The position numbers and the translations under genes were made by a program. The notes under the pieces are model-generated. The model did no database searches. It saw nothing but the letters and a program-made list of their open reading frames with translations, and was not told the origin of the DNA. 64,000 nt of DNA from Methylorubrum salsuginis (GTDB lineage: Bacteria > Pseudomonadota > Alphaproteobacteria > Rhizobiales > Beijerinckiaceae): positions 1-64,000 of the forward strand of contig NZ_FOSV01000022.1 in assembly GCF_900114375.1 (NCBI RefSeq). The letters are read 5' to 3'. Shown piece after piece: positions 55,403 through 62,318 of this stretch. Numbering within the stretch: position 1 is the stretch's first letter; the number at the start of each line of letters is the position of its first letter.

Positions 55403-55616
55403 GCCGTCGTCGCTCCGAATGATGGTGTGATCGGGCGGCAAACCCAGGCGACACGAAGCCGTTTCCTGCGGCTACCCTGCGACGGAAGCGCCTCGTCCCA
55501 ACTCGCCCGCAGCCGCCGGCCCGGTGAGGCCGCTATGCGTCAAGTGGCGCGGCAACCCGACCGCCGGAGCGCCGGTTGCCGCCCGACATCGACCCCATCG
55601 ACGCGAGGCGCACCGC

Positions 55617-55919
55617 ATGTCCGAGACCAGCCACAGCCGATCCGCCAAGGCCCAGAAGGCCGAAGAGGTGCAGGCCGCCGGCAGCGCAGAGGCGGGGGCC
55701 GGCCATCCGGTCGTCACCGAGGGCGGCCCGGCCCCGTCGCCGACCGACGGCAAGGGGCACCCGAAACCCGCCGCCTCCACCGCCGACGCCGACGGCTCGC
55801 CCGAGGCCGGCACCTCGTCGGCCACCGCCGGCAAGGCCGAAAAGCTCGCCGCCGCCGAGAACGCCGCCCTGACCAAGGACCAGCACGGCCGCGGCCGCCG
55901 CAAGGCCGAGGAGGCGTGA
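55617..55919 (+). CDS. Disordered Ala/Glu/Gly-rich protein
   Basis: 100 residues from ATG 55617. It is low complexity with no hydrophobic core (SAKAQKAEEVQAAGSAEAGA at the start, KAEKLAAAENAALTKDQHG near the end). Stress-associated disordered proteins of this type are common in rhizobia and Methylobacterium. It precedes the DHH gene by 25 bases. Confidence 0.6.
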   Translation: MSETSHSRSAKAQKAEEVQAAGSAEAGAGHPVVTEGGPAPSPTDGKGHPKPAASTADADGSPEAGTSSATAGKAEKLAAAENAALTKDQHGRGRRKAEEA

Positions 55920-55944
55920 GCCGGATCGTCCGGGGCCGGCCCGC

Positions 55945-57012
55945 GTGAGCACGCTCGCCGCGCACGGCGCCGCCTTCGCCGAGGCCGTCGCGGGCTTCGG
56001 TCCGGGTGCGCCCATCGTGCTCTGCCACGACGACGCCGACGGCTTGTCGGCGGGCGCCCTCCTCTGGCGGGCGCTGGCCCGCACGGGGCGCGAACCCCGG
56101 CCGGTCCGGGTGATCGGGCGCGGCGAGTCGGCGTGGTCGCCCGCGATCCGGGACGAACTCGCCGCGCACGCGCCGGGTGGCCTCGTCGTGACCGATCTTG
56201 GGGTGCAGGCCGGCGCGATCCTGCCCGGCGTGCCGACGGTGCTCGTCGATCATCACGTGCCGCGTTCCTGGCCCGAAGCCGCCGACGCCATAGTGATCAG
56301 CGGCCATGCGGATGCGCCGATCCCGACCTCCAGCCTGCTGGCGCATGCCTGCGCCGCCTCGCTCGGCCCGGCGGACGACCTCGCATGGCTCGCCGGCATC
56401 GGTCTCGTCGGCGATCTCGGTGAGCGGGCGGCGAGCGCCGACTTCCCCGAGATCATGGGCCCTTTGCGCAAGGCCCACACCGCCAAGGCGCTGCGCGAGG
56501 CGGTCAGCCTCGTCAATGCGCCGCGCCGCTCGGCCTCGGGTGATGCCGGCCCGGCGCTGCGGATGCTGCTGCGGGCGCAGGGGCCCCGCGACATCGTCGC
56601 TGGCACCGAGCCGGACGCGGCGGCTCTGCACGCCGCGCGGGCCGAGGTGAAGGCGGCGCTCGACGCCGCCCGCGCGGTGCCGCCGTTGTTTGCCGTTCCG
56701 GTCGCCCTGATCCGCTGCGACTCGCCCTGCCAGATCCATCCGCTCGTCGCGCAATCGTGGATTCACCGGCTGCGGCGACAGGTGGTGATCGGCGCCAATG
56801 CGGGCTTTCGCGCCGGATACGTCCATTTCGCGGTCCGCAGCCTCGGCGTGCCGAACCTGATCGGCTTCCTGGAAGAGCGTGCGCCGCCGCTCGGGTCCGA
56901 GGACCAGTTCGCCCAGGGGCACCGCCGCGCCACCGGCGGTCAGGTGCGGGTCGAGACGTGGAACCGGTTCACGGAGGGGCTCGGCTTCGGGCCGGAGGCG
57001 CGGGTCGCGTGA
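55945..57012 (+). CDS. DHH-family phosphoesterase
   Basis: 355 residues from a GTG at 55945. The DHH domain has IVLCHDDADGLSAGALLWRA, VVTDLGVQ and VLVDHHVPRSW, giving the HDxDG, D and DHH manganese ligands; the DHHA1-like C-terminal part has GYVHFAVRSLGVPNLIGFL. Relatives hydrolyse nanoRNA or cyclic dinucleotides, or act as RecJ-like exonucleases; the specific reaction is not inferable. The SDR gene starts at its stop codon (GTGA overlap). Confidence 0.9.
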   Translation: MSTLAAHGAAFAEAVAGFGPGAPIVLCHDDADGLSAGALLWRALARTGREPRPVRVIGRGESAWSPAIRDELAAHAPGGLVVTDLGVQAGAILPGVPTVLVDHHVPRSWPEAADAIVISGHADAPIPTSSLLAHACAASLGPADDLAWLAGIGLVGDLGERAASADFPEIMGPLRKAHTAKALREAVSLVNAPRRSASGDAGPALRMLLRAQGPRDIVAGTEPDAAALHAARAEVKAALDAARAVPPLFAVPVALIRCDSPCQIHPLVAQSWIHRLRRQVVIGANAGFRAGYVHFAVRSLGVPNLIGFLEERAPPLGSEDQFAQGHRRATGGQVRVETWNRFTEGLGFGPEARVA

Positions 57013-57695
57013 GGCGTCGCGCGCTCGTCGTCGGAGCCTCGCGCGGGCTCGGCCTTGGATTGGTGGTGCAGTTCCTCGCCCGCGGCTGGGCGGTGACCGC
57101 CACGGTGCGGCAGCCCTCGGCGGCGCTCGCGGACCTCGCCATGGGCAACCGCTTGCAGATCGAAGCCGGCGTCGACATCGACGACGACGCGGCCGTCGCC
57201 GACCTGCGCGCGCGGCTCGCCGAAGTGCCGGACTTCGACATCGTCTTCGTCGTGGCCGGAATCGCCACGCAGGCCGGCACGCCCGCCGCCCTCCTGCCGC
57301 GGGAGATCGTCGGCGCGGTGTTCCAGACCAACGCGGTCAGCCCGATCCGCTTCGCCGAAGCCTTTCACCGCCGGGTGGCGCCGGGCGGGCTCATCGTGCT
57401 GATGACCTCCAAACTCGGCTCGGTCGCGCTGAACCGCGGCGGCGGCTGGAGCAGCTACCGGGCGAGCAAGGCGGCGCTCAACACCCTGGCGCGCTCCTTC
57501 GCCGGCCAGCACGAGGGGGCCGATTGGGGCGTCGTGCTCATGCATCCGGGCTGGGTTCGCACCGATCTCGGCGGACGCCGCGCCACCCTCGCCGTCGAGA
57601 CGAGCGCGCGCGGCATGGTCGGCGTGCTGGAATCCCGCCTTGGCCAACGCGGCTGCCACTTTCTCGACTACACCGGAGAAATGGTGCCCTGGTGA
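57009..57695 (+). CDS. Short-chain dehydrogenase/reductase
   Basis: 228 residues from the GTG at 57009 that overlaps the DHH stop. The Rossmann motif is RALVVGASRGLGLGLVVQF, the active-site segment MTSKLGSVALNRGGGWSSYR and SYRASKAALNTLARSF (YxxxK), so the catalytic Tyr and Lys are present. NAG-like FVVAGIAT replaces NNAG. Substrate unknown. Coupled translation with the DHH phosphoesterase and the following small frame. Confidence 0.9.
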   Translation: MRRRALVVGASRGLGLGLVVQFLARGWAVTATVRQPSAALADLAMGNRLQIEAGVDIDDDAAVADLRARLAEVPDFDIVFVVAGIATQAGTPAALLPREIVGAVFQTNAVSPIRFAEAFHRRVAPGGLIVLMTSKLGSVALNRGGGWSSYRASKAALNTLARSFAGQHEGADWGVVLMHPGWVRTDLGGRRATLAVETSARGMVGVLESRLGQRGCHFLDYTGEMVPW

Positions 57696-57760
57696 AGCCG
57701 TCCGTCTGCGGCATCGGAGCCTACGAACCCAAGCGAGATCCGCCGGTTGATCGCGCATGA
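57692..57760 (+). CDS. Possible 22-residue coupled small ORF
   Basis: A GTG at 57692 overlaps the SDR stop (GTGA), and its own TGA overlaps the ATG of the next gene (ATGA at 57757). The 22-codon frame reads VKPSVCGIGAYEPKRDPPVD and RA. Such perfect coupling on both sides is unlikely to be chance, but the peptide may only be a translational bridge. Confidence 0.35.
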   Translation: MKPSVCGIGAYEPKRDPPVDRA

Positions 57761-58011
57761 GCGCATCAGACCCAACCGAAACCCTGCCCGACACCATAGG
57801 GGTAATCGCCGCCCGCCGCCGCGAGATGGCGGTGGAGCACATCCTGTTTGGTGCCTTGCGCCACCTTGCCGGCCGCCATCCCGAGATGCTGGACGAACTC
57901 GACGCCAGCCTCGCCCATCTCTGGGACCAGTCGGAGGGCACGGCGCGCGACGACGAGGCCGTGCGAGACATCGCGCGGCGGTTCATCAAGAGCTTGCGGG
58001 CCGAAGCGTAG
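57757..58011 (+). CDS. Hypothetical 84-residue helical protein
   Basis: MSASDPTETLPDTIGVIAAR, REMAVEHILFGALRHLAGRH and AVRDIARRFIKSLRAEA show alternating helices; no domain recognised. It follows the SDR via the tiny coupled frame and is convergent with the 81-residue gene (19 bases apart). Confidence 0.65.
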   Translation: MSASDPTETLPDTIGVIAARRREMAVEHILFGALRHLAGRHPEMLDELDASLAHLWDQSEGTARDDEAVRDIARRFIKSLRAEA

Positions 58012-58030
58012 CCAAGCCGCGCGCTTGAAC

Positions 58031-58276
58031 TCAGAACGGCCATCGCTCCGGCTCGTCTTCGATCGGTAGCCGCTCGCCCGGTGAGATCAGTGGTACGATC
58101 TCGTCGAGCGGCTGCGGCACACGGATCGTCCGACCCGCCGCGGTGATGAAGGTCTCGTTGCGCATGAGGTCGGTGTCGCTGACTGCCTGAACGCTCGACA
58201 CGCGCAGGAGATGACGGCAGCCATCTCCGTCCTGAACCTGTAGGTAGGCGCCGATCCGCCGGACCGCTTCCACCAC
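58031..58276 (-). CDS. Hypothetical 81-residue protein
   Basis: Beta-rich sequence (RRIGAYLQVQDGDGCRHLLR, DTDLMRNETFITAAGRTIRV). No known family. It is the last gene of a minus-strand row of four small genes (59095-58031) next to the SOS operon. Confidence 0.65.
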   Translation of the reverse strand: MVEAVRRIGAYLQVQDGDGCRHLLRVSSVQAVSDTDLMRNETFITAAGRTIRVPQPLDEIVPLISPGERLPIEDEPERWPF

Positions 58277-58285
58277 CGGCCCCCT

Positions 58286-58564
58286 TTACGCCGCGTCCTC
58301 GATCGTGAATTCCATGCCTCGGCCGGGTCCCTGGTCGGCATACTCGACGAGCACCAATCCGCGCTCGGCCAGCGTCGCTTTGACCATGTCGCGCTGTTTG
58401 CGCACCATCTGCCCGATCGCCAGCGACGTCAGGCGCGGGCTCGCCCGCCGCAGGCTGTCCACGCCGATGCTGGCCGGCCTGCTCTCGCTCTCGGCAATGC
58501 GAGCCAGCGCCAGCCCCAGGTCGAGCGCCTTGGTTTCGGCGGCGGATTTCGGCTTGTGTGCCAT
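58286..58564 (-). CDS. Hypothetical 92-residue protein
   Basis: Helical N-terminus (ETKALDLGLALARIAESESR) and C-terminal strand pattern (LAERGLVLVEYADQGPGRGM). No family assigned. Second to last in the four-gene row; spacing to its neighbours is 9 and 26 bases. Confidence 0.65.
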   Translation of the reverse strand: MAHKPKSAAETKALDLGLALARIAESESRPASIGVDSLRRASPRLTSLAIGQMVRKQRDMVKATLAERGLVLVEYADQGPGRGMEFTIEDAA

Positions 58565-58590
58565 GAATGCTGTCCTGTTCTGCCGTCGGC

Positions 58591-58845
58591 CTAACCGCCC
58601 TGAAGGCTCTCCGCGAAGTCGTCCGGCACCTCACCGAAGGCTTCGAGGATCGTTGCACTCTCCAACTCCCCGGTCTCGTCGTCCGCGACGATCCGAAGCG
58701 CGGCTGCGCCGGGCATACGCTTGGCGAGGTTCTCCGCCTTCTTGAGCGCGCCGCTTTCCGTCTGCGCCGCCTCCTGGCGCGCCGGCCGCAGCCGCTTCCG
58801 GTGCAACTCGAACGGCTGCACGACGTAGCTCGTCTTCATCCCCAT
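58591..58845 (-). CDS. Hypothetical 84-residue protein
   Basis: Starts MGMKTSYVVQPFELHRKRLR, continues with TESGALKKAENLAKRMPGAA; probably binds or associates with nucleic acid or protein, but no family is recognised. GGGGGGATGAGG precedes the start. It follows the DUF6894 gene by four bases. Confidence 0.65.
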   Translation of the reverse strand: MGMKTSYVVQPFELHRKRLRPARQEAAQTESGALKKAENLAKRMPGAAALRIVADDETGELESATILEAFGEVPDDFAESLQGG

Positions 58846-58849
58846 CGCC

Positions 58850-59095
58850 TCATCCCCCCTGGCCCGAACCCGCATCCTCGAACGAGCGCACCAACACGCG
58901 CCGGCCTTTGGCGTCGTGCACATCGACGAGCCAACCCGTCCAATCCGTCCCCGGTGCCCCGTCCATGAGCGCCTGCGCGACGCGGTCGGCTTGAGGGCGC
59001 AAAGCCTGCAGCCGCGGGACCCACCGGCCGGTCAGATCGAAGATGGCATCCCCCCCGCCGCCGACACAATGGAAGTGGTAACGCTGGACCGTCAC
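58850..59095 (-). CDS. DUF6894-family protein
   Basis: 81 residues from a GTG at 59095. The pattern RYHFHCVGGGGDAIFDLTGR followed by PQADRVAQALMDGAPGTDWT and WLVDVHDAKGRRVLVRSFE fits DUF6894, a small beta-alpha family frequent in Methylobacterium. It is divergent from the umuDC operon; the LexA box at 59184-59198 may govern both directions. Confidence 0.72.
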   Translation of the reverse strand: MTVQRYHFHCVGGGGDAIFDLTGRWVPRLQALRPQADRVAQALMDGAPGTDWTGWLVDVHDAKGRRVLVRSFEDAGSGQGG

Positions 59096-59183
59096 TGCGC
59101 TTTTCGCTCCGGGTTCACAGCGCTCCCCACGCCATTTCGATCCTGCTCCGAACGTTGTTGAACCCTGCCTGTTCATCAGGCTT

Positions 59184-59198
59184 GTTCCTGTTACGTTC
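59184..59198. promoter_or_regulatory. LexA box (GTTC-N7-GTTC)
   Basis: GTTC-CTGTTAC-GTTC is a perfect match to the alphaproteobacterial LexA consensus. It lies 20 bases before the ATG of the umuDC leader gene. A related GAAC-N6-GAAC lies upstream at 59150-59163 (on the other strand GTTC-N6-GTTC). Confidence 0.82.
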
Positions 59199-59217
59199 TA
59201 CCAAATTCGGAGGCTCG

Positions 59218-59466
59218 ATGCACGCGTTCAGCGGGCGCAGGACGATGCTGCGCGACGATCTGCCGGCCGGTCAGGATGCGCGGCGCGCCGAGGCCGAAGC
59301 TCTCGCCCTCGCCTACCGCGCCGCACACTGCGGTGACGATCGAGCCGCACTCGTCGCGGCGATCGGCGACGCCCTGACCGAGCTCGACGCGGCCGAAGAA
59401 CGGGCATCCGTGGCCCGACGCGTCGTCTCGCACGGCTTCGTCCGCGGCAGGATCGGCGCACCATGA
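59218..59466 (+). CDS. Small gene at the head of the SOS operon
   Basis: 82 residues; CGGAGG lies four bases before the ATG. Helical and rich in Ala, Arg and Asp (RRTMLRDDLPAGQDARRAEA, ATELDAAEE-like LTELDAAEERASVARRVVSH). No known family. It overlaps umuD by four bases and lies under the LexA box, so it should be induced with the translesion polymerase. Confidence 0.82.
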   Translation: MHAFSGRRTMLRDDLPAGQDARRAEAEALALAYRAAHCGDDRAALVAAIGDALTELDAAEERASVARRVVSHGFVRGRIGAP

Positions 59467-59927
59467 GCGCCGCGAGCCTCTTCCGCGTCGAAGAACTGCC
59501 CAGCGATGGCTCCGCGACCGTGCGCGTGCCGATGATGGGTCCCGCGCTGTGTGCCGGCTTCCCATCGCCGGCCGACGACTTCCAGGAGCAGGCGATTGAG
59601 CTGCCGCGCTGGCTCGTGCCGAACCCGCCCGCGACTTTCCTGTGGCGCATCGCCGGCTTCAGCATGCGCGATGCCGGCATCCACGACGGCGACCTCGCCT
59701 GCGTCGACCGCAGCCTCACGCCCGGCCATGGCAGCATCGTCGTGGCGGCCGTCGACGGTGAGATGTCGATCAAGCGGATGGTGATGGAGGGCAACCGCAC
59801 GCGTCTCGCCTTCGACAACGCCGACTTGCCCGTCTACGCTCTGCAGGAACTCGCCGAGGCCGCGATCTGGGGCGTGGTCCGCTTCACCATCCGCTGGCAC
59901 CTCGCCAGGGCCGGGCTCGCCCGATGA
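59463..59927 (+). CDS. umuD: UmuD-like autoproteolytic subunit (S24/LexA-type peptidase)
   Basis: 154 residues. The cleavage site is [20 protein letters not shown], with Ala31-Gly32 as the expected scissile bond. Catalytic Ser67 lies in [13 protein letters not shown] (usually GDSM; here GFSM) and Lys104 in [10 protein letters not shown]. RecA-induced self-cleavage would yield the active UmuD' partner of UmuC. It overlaps both neighbours by four bases. Confidence 0.93.
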   Translation: MSAASLFRVEELPSDGSATVRVPMMGPALCAGFPSPADDFQEQAIELPRWLVPNPPATFLWRIAGFSMRDAGIHDGDLACVDRSLTPGHGSIVVAAVDGEMSIKRMVMEGNRTRLAFDNADLPVYALQELAEAAIWGVVRFTIRWHLARAGLAR

Positions 59928-61255
59928 GCGGGTCTGCAGCGCGGCTGCGTGATCGGATCGGCGGCGGGCGCGCCATCGCCCTCATCGACGGCAACTCGTT
60001 CTACTGCTCGTGCGAACGCGTGTTCGATCCCAAGCTCGCCCGCGTGCCGGTGATCGTGTTGTCGAACAACGACGGCTGCGCCATCGCTCGCACGGCCGAG
60101 GCCAAGGCGCTCGGGATCAAGATGGGCGCGCCCTACTTCCTGATCCGCGAGATGTGCCAGCGCCAAGGCGTGCGCGTGTTCTCGTCGAACTACACCCTCT
60201 ACGGGGACATGTCGGCGCGCATCAACGCGATCTACCGCGACGCCACGCCCGAGGTCGAGATCTACTCGATCGACGAAAGCTTCCTCGACCTCACCGCCTT
60301 CACCCGCCGCGACCGCGTCGCACTCGCTCGCGACATCCGCGCGACGGTGCGCGCCTGGACCGGCATCCCGACCTGTGTCGGTCTCGGGCCGACCAAGACG
60401 CTGGCCAAGCTCGCCAACCACATCGCCAAGAGCGTGCCCGAACTCGACGGGGTGTGCGACCTGACCGAGCCGGCCACCTACGAACACTGGCTCTGCCGCA
60501 TCCATGTCGGCGAGCTGTGGGGCGTCGGTCGGGCGTCGCTCGCCAAGCTCGAAGCGCTCGGCATCGACACCGTGGCGGATCTGCGCGACATCGATCCGCG
60601 GCCGGTGCGCAAGGCGATGACGGTCGTGGGCGAGCGGATGATCCACGAGCTGCGCGGCGTGTCCTGCCTCGGGCTCGACCTCGTGCCGGCGCGCCGCAAG
60701 GGCTGCGCGGTGACGCGCTCGTTCTCCGGCCGGGTGATGGAGCGGGCCGAGCTGGAGCAGGCGGTGGCCGCGCACGCGACGCGTCTCGGCGAGAAGCTGC
60801 GGCGGGAGGGGCTGGCGACGTCTCACGTCACGGTCTTCTACCACACGAGCGAGCACGACCGTGGCGAGCCGATGCGCTCGGTCTCGACGGTGGTGACGCT
60901 GCCCGAGGCGACCAACGACACGCTGGCGCTGATCCCGGCCGCGCTGCACGGTGTGGCTCGCACGTGGCGCGAGCAGGGTGACCCGCCCTGGCGCTACTCA
61001 AAGGCCGGGATCGTCACGACCGATCTCGTGCCTTTGGCCGCCTCGCAGCGGGCATTGATCGGCCAGCTCGACCGCGAGCGCTCCGCGAAGCTGATGGATG
61101 CGCTCGACGCCTGCAACGCGCGCTGGGGCCGTGGTGCCGTAGTGCCGGCACGCGCTGGCCTGGAGCGGCAGCGGCGCGGTTGGGCGACGAAGTTCGAGAT
61201 GCGGACACCGCGCTACACGACGCGGGTGCAGGAGCTGCCGACAGCGCGGGCGTGA
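59924..61255 (+). CDS. umuC: UmuC-like Y-family DNA polymerase (Pol V catalytic subunit)
   Basis: 443 residues. Palm motifs are intact: [40 protein letters not shown] and the catalytic [13 protein letters not shown]. The little-finger/C-terminal region ([20 protein letters not shown]) matches UmuC. With UmuD it forms the error-prone polymerase used for damage bypass under SOS induction. Confidence 0.95.
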   Translation: MSGSAARLRDRIGGGRAIALIDGNSFYCSCERVFDPKLARVPVIVLSNNDGCAIARTAEAKALGIKMGAPYFLIREMCQRQGVRVFSSNYTLYGDMSARINAIYRDATPEVEIYSIDESFLDLTAFTRRDRVALARDIRATVRAWTGIPTCVGLGPTKTLAKLANHIAKSVPELDGVCDLTEPATYEHWLCRIHVGELWGVGRASLAKLEALGIDTVADLRDIDPRPVRKAMTVVGERMIHELRGVSCLGLDLVPARRKGCAVTRSFSGRVMERAELEQAVAAHATRLGEKLRREGLATSHVTVFYHTSEHDRGEPMRSVSTVVTLPEATNDTLALIPAALHGVARTWREQGDPPWRYSKAGIVTTDLVPLAASQRALIGQLDRERSAKLMDALDACNARWGRGAVVPARAGLERQRRGWATKFEMRTPRYTTRVQELPTARA

Positions 61256-61312
61256 GGCGTTTCACGATCCGCTTTCTCTGCAACCAAAACCATCGGGGAC
61301 ACTTCTCCGAGG

Positions 61313-61681
61313 ATGTCCGCTCCTCGCCCCATTGCCGTCATCGCTGAAGACGATCCGCTGCTTCGCCTCGATGCGGCGGACATGCTCGACGCACTCGGTT
61401 TCGATGTGCTCGAAGCCTGTCACGCGCGCGAGGCGATCCAGCATCTGGAGGACCGGCACGGTGTCGCGCTCCTCTACACGGATGTCCGCATGCCGGGATC
61501 GATGTGCGGTCGCCAGCTTGCGCATGTCTGCGCGGAGCGGTGGCCGGAGACCCGGATCATCGTCTGTTCGAGCTGCGACCGGAGCGAAGCGGCGCAACTG
61601 CCGCAAACGGCCCACTTCATTCCGAAGCCATGCGCGGAGAAGCTTGTTCGCTCCGCGCTGAAGGCGCTTCACATCCACTGA
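61313..61681 (+). CDS. Single-domain response regulator
   Basis: 122 residues: IAVIAEDDPLLRLDAADMLD, acceptor Asp in LLYTDVRMPGSMCG, Lys in HFIPKPCAEKL. No output domain. It is 57 bases after umuC and may be separate; partner kinase unknown. Similar orphan regulators are paired with the kinases at 30802 and 21465. Confidence 0.9.
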   Translation: MSAPRPIAVIAEDDPLLRLDAADMLDALGFDVLEACHAREAIQHLEDRHGVALLYTDVRMPGSMCGRQLAHVCAERWPETRIIVCSSCDRSEAAQLPQTAHFIPKPCAEKLVRSALKALHIH

Positions 61682-61880
61682 CCCGACGAGGCGGGCGTTC
61701 GAACCGCGGCCCCCACGCGGTGCGAACGGGGAGCAGATTCCCCCGGCAGCGGATCGGACGACGATCGCGTCAGACCAGGCTGACTGCGCGGACACCGGAA
61801 AGCGGTCACCGCCCGACATCGACCTCGACCTCGGCCGAACCGTGAGACCCGTTCGCGCGACCGACGGGATGGGAAGACCC
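61682..61880. other. Intergenic, no gene recognised
   Basis: About 200 bases between the response regulator and the stop of the DMT-type gene. No clear terminator. Confidence 0.4.
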
Positions 61881-62261
61881 TCAGAAGCAGGCTACCAGCA
61901 GGACGCCCGCGATCATGAGGCCACCGACGATCCTCGGCCAGCTCGCCGTATGCTGGTCGAAGCCGACCCAGCTGAGGTGATCGAGGAGGATCGAGGTCAC
62001 GACGCCGGCCGTCACCAGCATTCCGAGGAACGGCGCCGCCCCGATCTGCCGCGCGATCAGCAGCTGCGTCGCCACGATCCCGCCGCCCATGACGCCGCCG
62101 AGACATGCCCACCACGGCACGCGCGCGACCTCTTCCATCGATGGCCATTGCAGGCGTCCCATGACCAGCCCGACGACGAGGATGGTGAGCGCCGTGCAGG
62201 TGCTGACCACTATGCCGGCCGTGAGCGGCTGGGCGAACCCCTTGGCGAGGGTGCCGTTCAT
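61881..62261 (-). CDS. DMT-family (DUF606) transporter, apparently lacking the first helix
   Basis: 126 residues from ATG 62261. Four hydrophobic segments: QPLTAGIVVSTCTALTILVV, VPWWACLGGVMGGGIVATQL, GAAPFLGMLVTAGVVTSILL and WPRIVGGLMIAGVLLVACF. DUF606 proteins normally start with a further helix before PIQAGMN; here the frame upstream reads RRTNPIQPGMNGTLAKGF but has no start codon and its preceding residues are charged. No ribosome site precedes the ATG. Probably truncated at the 5' end. Confidence 0.65.
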   Translation of the reverse strand: MNGTLAKGFAQPLTAGIVVSTCTALTILVVGLVMGRLQWPSMEEVARVPWWACLGGVMGGGIVATQLLIARQIGAAPFLGMLVTAGVVTSILLDHLSWVGFDQHTASWPRIVGGLMIAGVLLVACF

Positions 62262-62318
62262 GCCGGGCTGGATAGGGTTCGTCCGTCGAACCAGCAGGGC
62301 GCGCCCGAGCGGCGCGAA

